A stretch of DNA of 8,857 bases from Candidatus Firestoneibacteriota bacterium (GTDB lineage Bacteria > JACRDZ01). The stretch's first letter is position 1; each line of letters begins with the position of its first letter. The translations under genes and the position numbers were made by a program. The notes under the pieces were generated by a model, which saw nothing but the letters and a program-made list of their open reading frames with translations, did not search any database and was not told the origin of the DNA. The stretch is taken from contig JACRDZ010000286.1 of assembly GCA_016212735.1 (NCBI GenBank), forward strand, positions 1 to 8,857, written 5' to 3'. Below are positions 7,157 to 8,857 of the stretch, piece after piece.

Positions 7157-7170
7157 TTATATTTTATAAT
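7157..7170 (+). promoter_or_regulatory. Predicted -10 box with small palindrome upstream of the three-gene operon
   Basis: TATAAT at 7165-7170 is a perfect -10 box 17 bases before ATG 7187. It is part of the hyphenated palindrome TTATA-TTT-TATAA (7157-7169), which could serve as an autorepressor site, as is common in toxin-antitoxin operons. There is no convincing -35. In such A+T-rich DNA both patterns can arise by chance. Confidence 0.3.
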
Positions 7171-7186
7171 GTAAAAAGAGGAAAAT

Positions 7187-7894
7187 ATGAATCAAAAAAA
7201 TGATCTATATATAAATGCTCCATTAGTTGAAACAGTTTTTGAAATAAGATTTCCTGGTGAACCTGCAATTGAATGTCATAGAGATATTTTTTTTGAAAAA
7301 GTAAGAGATATCTATCCTAAAATTTTAGTTCCTAAATTAATATCAGGGCAACCAATAGCTTTAGAACCTTATAGATTTGAATGTGAAGATTCTACATATG
7401 GGGTCATGGTATCTTTAAATAAATTTGGAATATATTGTAGAAAATATGAAGGATTTGAAAAATTTAAAGATGAAATACTCAAGATAAGTAAAATATTTGG
7501 AGAGTTATTTAAAATTAAAAAACTTAATAGAACAGGACTTAGATATATTAATATTATTCCTTTTACAAGAGAGGATTCAACAATTCCGATTAAAAAAATA
7601 TTAAATTTTAATATTAATTTACCTGAAAATATTTCTGTTAATTTGAAAAATTTAAATATAGTTTTCGAGTCTGAAACAGATGGAGGTTGTATAACAACAC
7701 GTATTGAACCCGCTATTTCTCAAGATAAAACTCAAGAAGTTATTTTTTTAGATTTTGATTATGCAAAAGAAAAAAATTTAAATTTTAATTCTTTAGAAAA
7801 ATATCTTAATGAAAGTCATAAACATACAAAAACTTTTTTTGAGGAACTAATTACTTCTGATTATAAAAAAGTAATGAAAGGGGATATAATTTAA
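7187..7894 (+). CDS. TIGR04255-like protein, first gene of a possible toxin-antitoxin or defence operon
   Basis: This 235-residue soluble protein starts at ATG 7187, with AGAGG at 7177-7181 five bases upstream. It matches my memory of the sporadically distributed TIGR04255 family. The N-terminus is NAPLVETVFEIRFP (residues 10-23), a central block reads LNRTGLRYIN (113-122), then FLDFDY (187-192), and the end reads HTKTFFEELITSDYKKVM (213-230). The usual length is near 250 residues, so it looks complete. There are no membrane segments or signal peptide. The biochemical role of the family is unknown to me. Two bases separate it from the next gene, a HicB-like protein, and the third gene is HicA-like, so it is probably co-expressed with a toxin-antitoxin-like pair and may be its third component. 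Its composition is more A+T-rich than the genes to the left, as expected for acquired DNA. Confidence 0.78.
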   Translation: MNQKNDLYINAPLVETVFEIRFPGEPAIECHRDIFFEKVRDIYPKILVPKLISGQPIALEPYRFECEDSTYGVMVSLNKFGIYCRKYEGFEKFKDEILKISKIFGELFKIKKLNRTGLRYINIIPFTREDSTIPIKKILNFNINLPENISVNLKNLNIVFESETDGGCITTRIEPAISQDKTQEVIFLDFDYAKEKNLNFNSLEKYLNESHKHTKTFFEELITSDYKKVMKGDII

Positions 7895-7896
7895 TT

Positions 7897-8322
7897 ATGA
7901 TTGAAAATAATTATGAAAATATTGATAGTTCTTCTTATAAAACACCGTATGAATCAAAAGAGTATAATAGAGTTAAAGTTGGGTCTGCAACTAATATTGA
8001 TTTGAAAGATTTTTTTATTCCAATTGATAGAAGTAATAAAATAACACCCATTTGGACAATAAAACAAAAAGCAAAAACTTTTTATGTTCGCAAACCAATA
8101 ACCATTAAAACTTTTAGAGAGGACAATTTATTTTTTGTAGAAAATGATAATCTTGGAATATATGGCTTTGGAGAATCTCCTCAAGAAGCTTTAGAAGATT
8201 TTAAATCGCATATAATATATTTTTATAATTATTATAAAAATTTAACAATGGATCAAATTACTGGTGATGCTATTAGATTAAAAAAATTGTATAAAAATTT
8301 GCTTGTTGAAGATAAGGAATAA
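7897..8322 (+). CDS. HicB-fold-like protein with long N-terminal extension, putative antitoxin
   Basis: This is a 141-residue protein. ATG 7897 lies two bases after the previous stop; AAAGGGG at 7877-7883 is 13 bases upstream, a little far. Residues about 70-115 (ITIKTFREDNLFFVEND...YGFGESPQEALEDFKSHI) follow the beta-beta-beta-alpha layout of HicB antitoxins, where 'G.G.T.eEAl.n..e.i' is the hallmark. The first 65 residues form a polar extension with no motif that I recognise, and no helix-turn-helix or ribbon-helix-helix domain is obvious after the HicB-like part. The C-terminal helix (MDQITGDAIRLKKLYKNLL) is short. It directly precedes a HicA-like gene with a one-base gap. The role as antitoxin is inferred from fold resemblance and gene order; it could instead be an unrelated partner protein. 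Confidence 0.6.
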   Translation: MIENNYENIDSSSYKTPYESKEYNRVKVGSATNIDLKDFFIPIDRSNKITPIWTIKQKAKTFYVRKPITIKTFREDNLFFVENDNLGIYGFGESPQEALEDFKSHIIYFYNYYKNLTMDQITGDAIRLKKLYKNLLVEDKE

Positions 8323-8323
8323 T

Positions 8324-8608
8324 ATGGCGGTTGATAAAAGAATTATTGAAAAGAATTTATTAAAAAAAGGATTCGAAAAAGAAGATTCTCATCATACTTA
8401 TTTTTATTATAAACATGAAGGAAAATATACAGGTATATCTACATATATATCGCATGGCAGTCATTGCAAAACTTATCCCGATAGTCTTATTAGCCAAATG
8501 AAAAAACAGCTAAAATTAGATTCAAAGCGTCAAACTGAAGATTTATTTAATTGTCCACTTAGTAAAGAGGAATATTTTAATATCCTAAAGAAAAAAGGAT
8601 TGGTTTGA
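8324..8608 (+). CDS. HicA-like small protein, putative mRNA interferase toxin
   Basis: This is a 94-residue basic protein. ATG 8324 is chosen over the upstream in-frame 8303 because AAGGA (8314-8318) lies five bases before it and because it starts one base after the previous stop. The N-terminal half follows the HicA double-stranded-RNA-binding fold: a helix (DKRIIEKNLLKKGF, 4-17), then EDSHHTYFYYK with His23/His24 where HicA has its catalytic GSH motif, then the strand ISTYISHGSH. The usual 'GSHhiy' glycine is replaced by aspartate. HicA toxins are usually about 60-80 residues; the last 30 residues (EDLFNCPLSKEEYFNILKKKGLV) are an additional helical tail. HicA toxins cleave mRNA and are held inactive by HicB. 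This gene lies after its proposed antitoxin, the reverse of the classical hicAB order. Activity is inferred. Confidence 0.62.
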   Translation: MAVDKRIIEKNLLKKGFEKEDSHHTYFYYKHEGKYTGISTYISHGSHCKTYPDSLISQMKKQLKLDSKRQTEDLFNCPLSKEEYFNILKKKGLV

Positions 8609-8649
8609 TTATAATAAATATAATATTAAGAATAACATTAGGGATATAT

Positions 8650-8857
8650 TTAATATTTTGAACCTGTAATTAGCGCTCTCTCTTGACGGTATTTTCCTGC
8701 TTCTTTTTCATTTATGCGAAGATAAAAAAATTTATGCAATTGTTTAATATCATTTTCTGATATATCTTTCATGTCAGCGATGGAATATAAAAAGTCAAAA
8801 GCTTCAGCATGGCCTAAAGCCTCAAAATGGTCTTTTAAAGGTTTCCCTGAGACAGTA
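8650..8857 (-). pseudogene. Fic-family protein, N-terminal fragment without catalytic region
   Basis: A minus-strand frame runs in from the right edge and stops at 8650-8652, leaving 68 visible residues. They read GKPLKDHFEALGHAEAFDFLYSI, then ENDIKQLHKFFYLRINEKEAGKYRQERALITGSKY. This is the region between the regulatory helix and the core of Fic AMP-transferases (pattern 'i.elH..l...id...aGkYR...v.I.GS.y.P'). The frame stops exactly where 'PP' and then the active-site HPFxxGNGR would follow. Neither of the other minus-strand frames further downstream (8608-8650) resumes Fic-like sequence. The 5' part, including any inhibitory helix, is outside the window. It is most likely a gene truncated by deletion or by insertion of the neighbouring operon; a short intact regulator is a less likely reading. 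Confidence 0.68.

Noticed and set aside
7037..7186. A+T-rich gap checked for CRISPR repeats, a second tRNA or an att site
   Set aside because: No repeated units, cloverleaf or tRNA-3'-end copy is visible beyond the 14-base repeat already listed.
8622..8657. AATATTAA and TTAATATT inverted repeat between the HicA-like and fic genes
   Set aside because: The arms are pure A/T and self-palindromic, which is expected by chance here; there is no T tract in a usable position.

Overview
The window is A+T-rich bacterial DNA with short intergenic gaps, clear Shine-Dalgarno sites and sigma70-like promoters. The set of genes (two U32-type proteins with Fe-S cysteine motifs, inositol-phosphate synthase, membrane GT-C glycosyltransferases, a Na+/phosphate symporter, small toxin-antitoxin-like genes) suggests an uncultured, probably anaerobic bacterium. 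I cannot name a phylum from the sequence alone.

Left part (1-2434, plus strand): the end of a peptidase-U32-like gene, a second U32-like gene whose cysteine pattern resembles UbiV, and a bacterial-type myo-inositol-1-phosphate synthase. The three lie head to tail with a 16-base gap and then a 23-base overlap, so they look like one operon. Middle part (2399-5003, minus strand): two tandem paralogous GT39/ArnT-like glycosyltransferases that overlap by 26 bases. The 3' end of the second overlaps the 3' end of the inositol-phosphate synthase gene by 36 bases on the opposite strand. A 166-base divergent region (5004-5169) holds back-to-back promoters and a perfect 13-base inverted repeat. It separates the glycosyltransferases from a plus-strand Na/Pi cotransporter-PhoU fusion gene (5170-6888).

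Right part (6889-8857): a tRNA-Glu(CUC) gene with several irregular positions sits between two copies of a 14-base direct repeat. It is followed by a visibly more A+T-rich, three-gene operon: a TIGR04255-like protein, a HicB-fold-like protein with a long N-terminal extension, and a HicA-like small protein. The end of the window holds the N-terminal part of a Fic-family gene on the minus strand that stops just before the catalytic motif region. This right part looks like an accessory region next to a tRNA.

The strongest candidate for an undescribed system is the three-gene operon at 7187-8608, which could be a tripartite toxin-antitoxin or defence module. The UbiU/UbiV-like pair linked to inositol-phosphate synthase is the second candidate. 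All functions are read from motifs recognised by eye; no database search was run.
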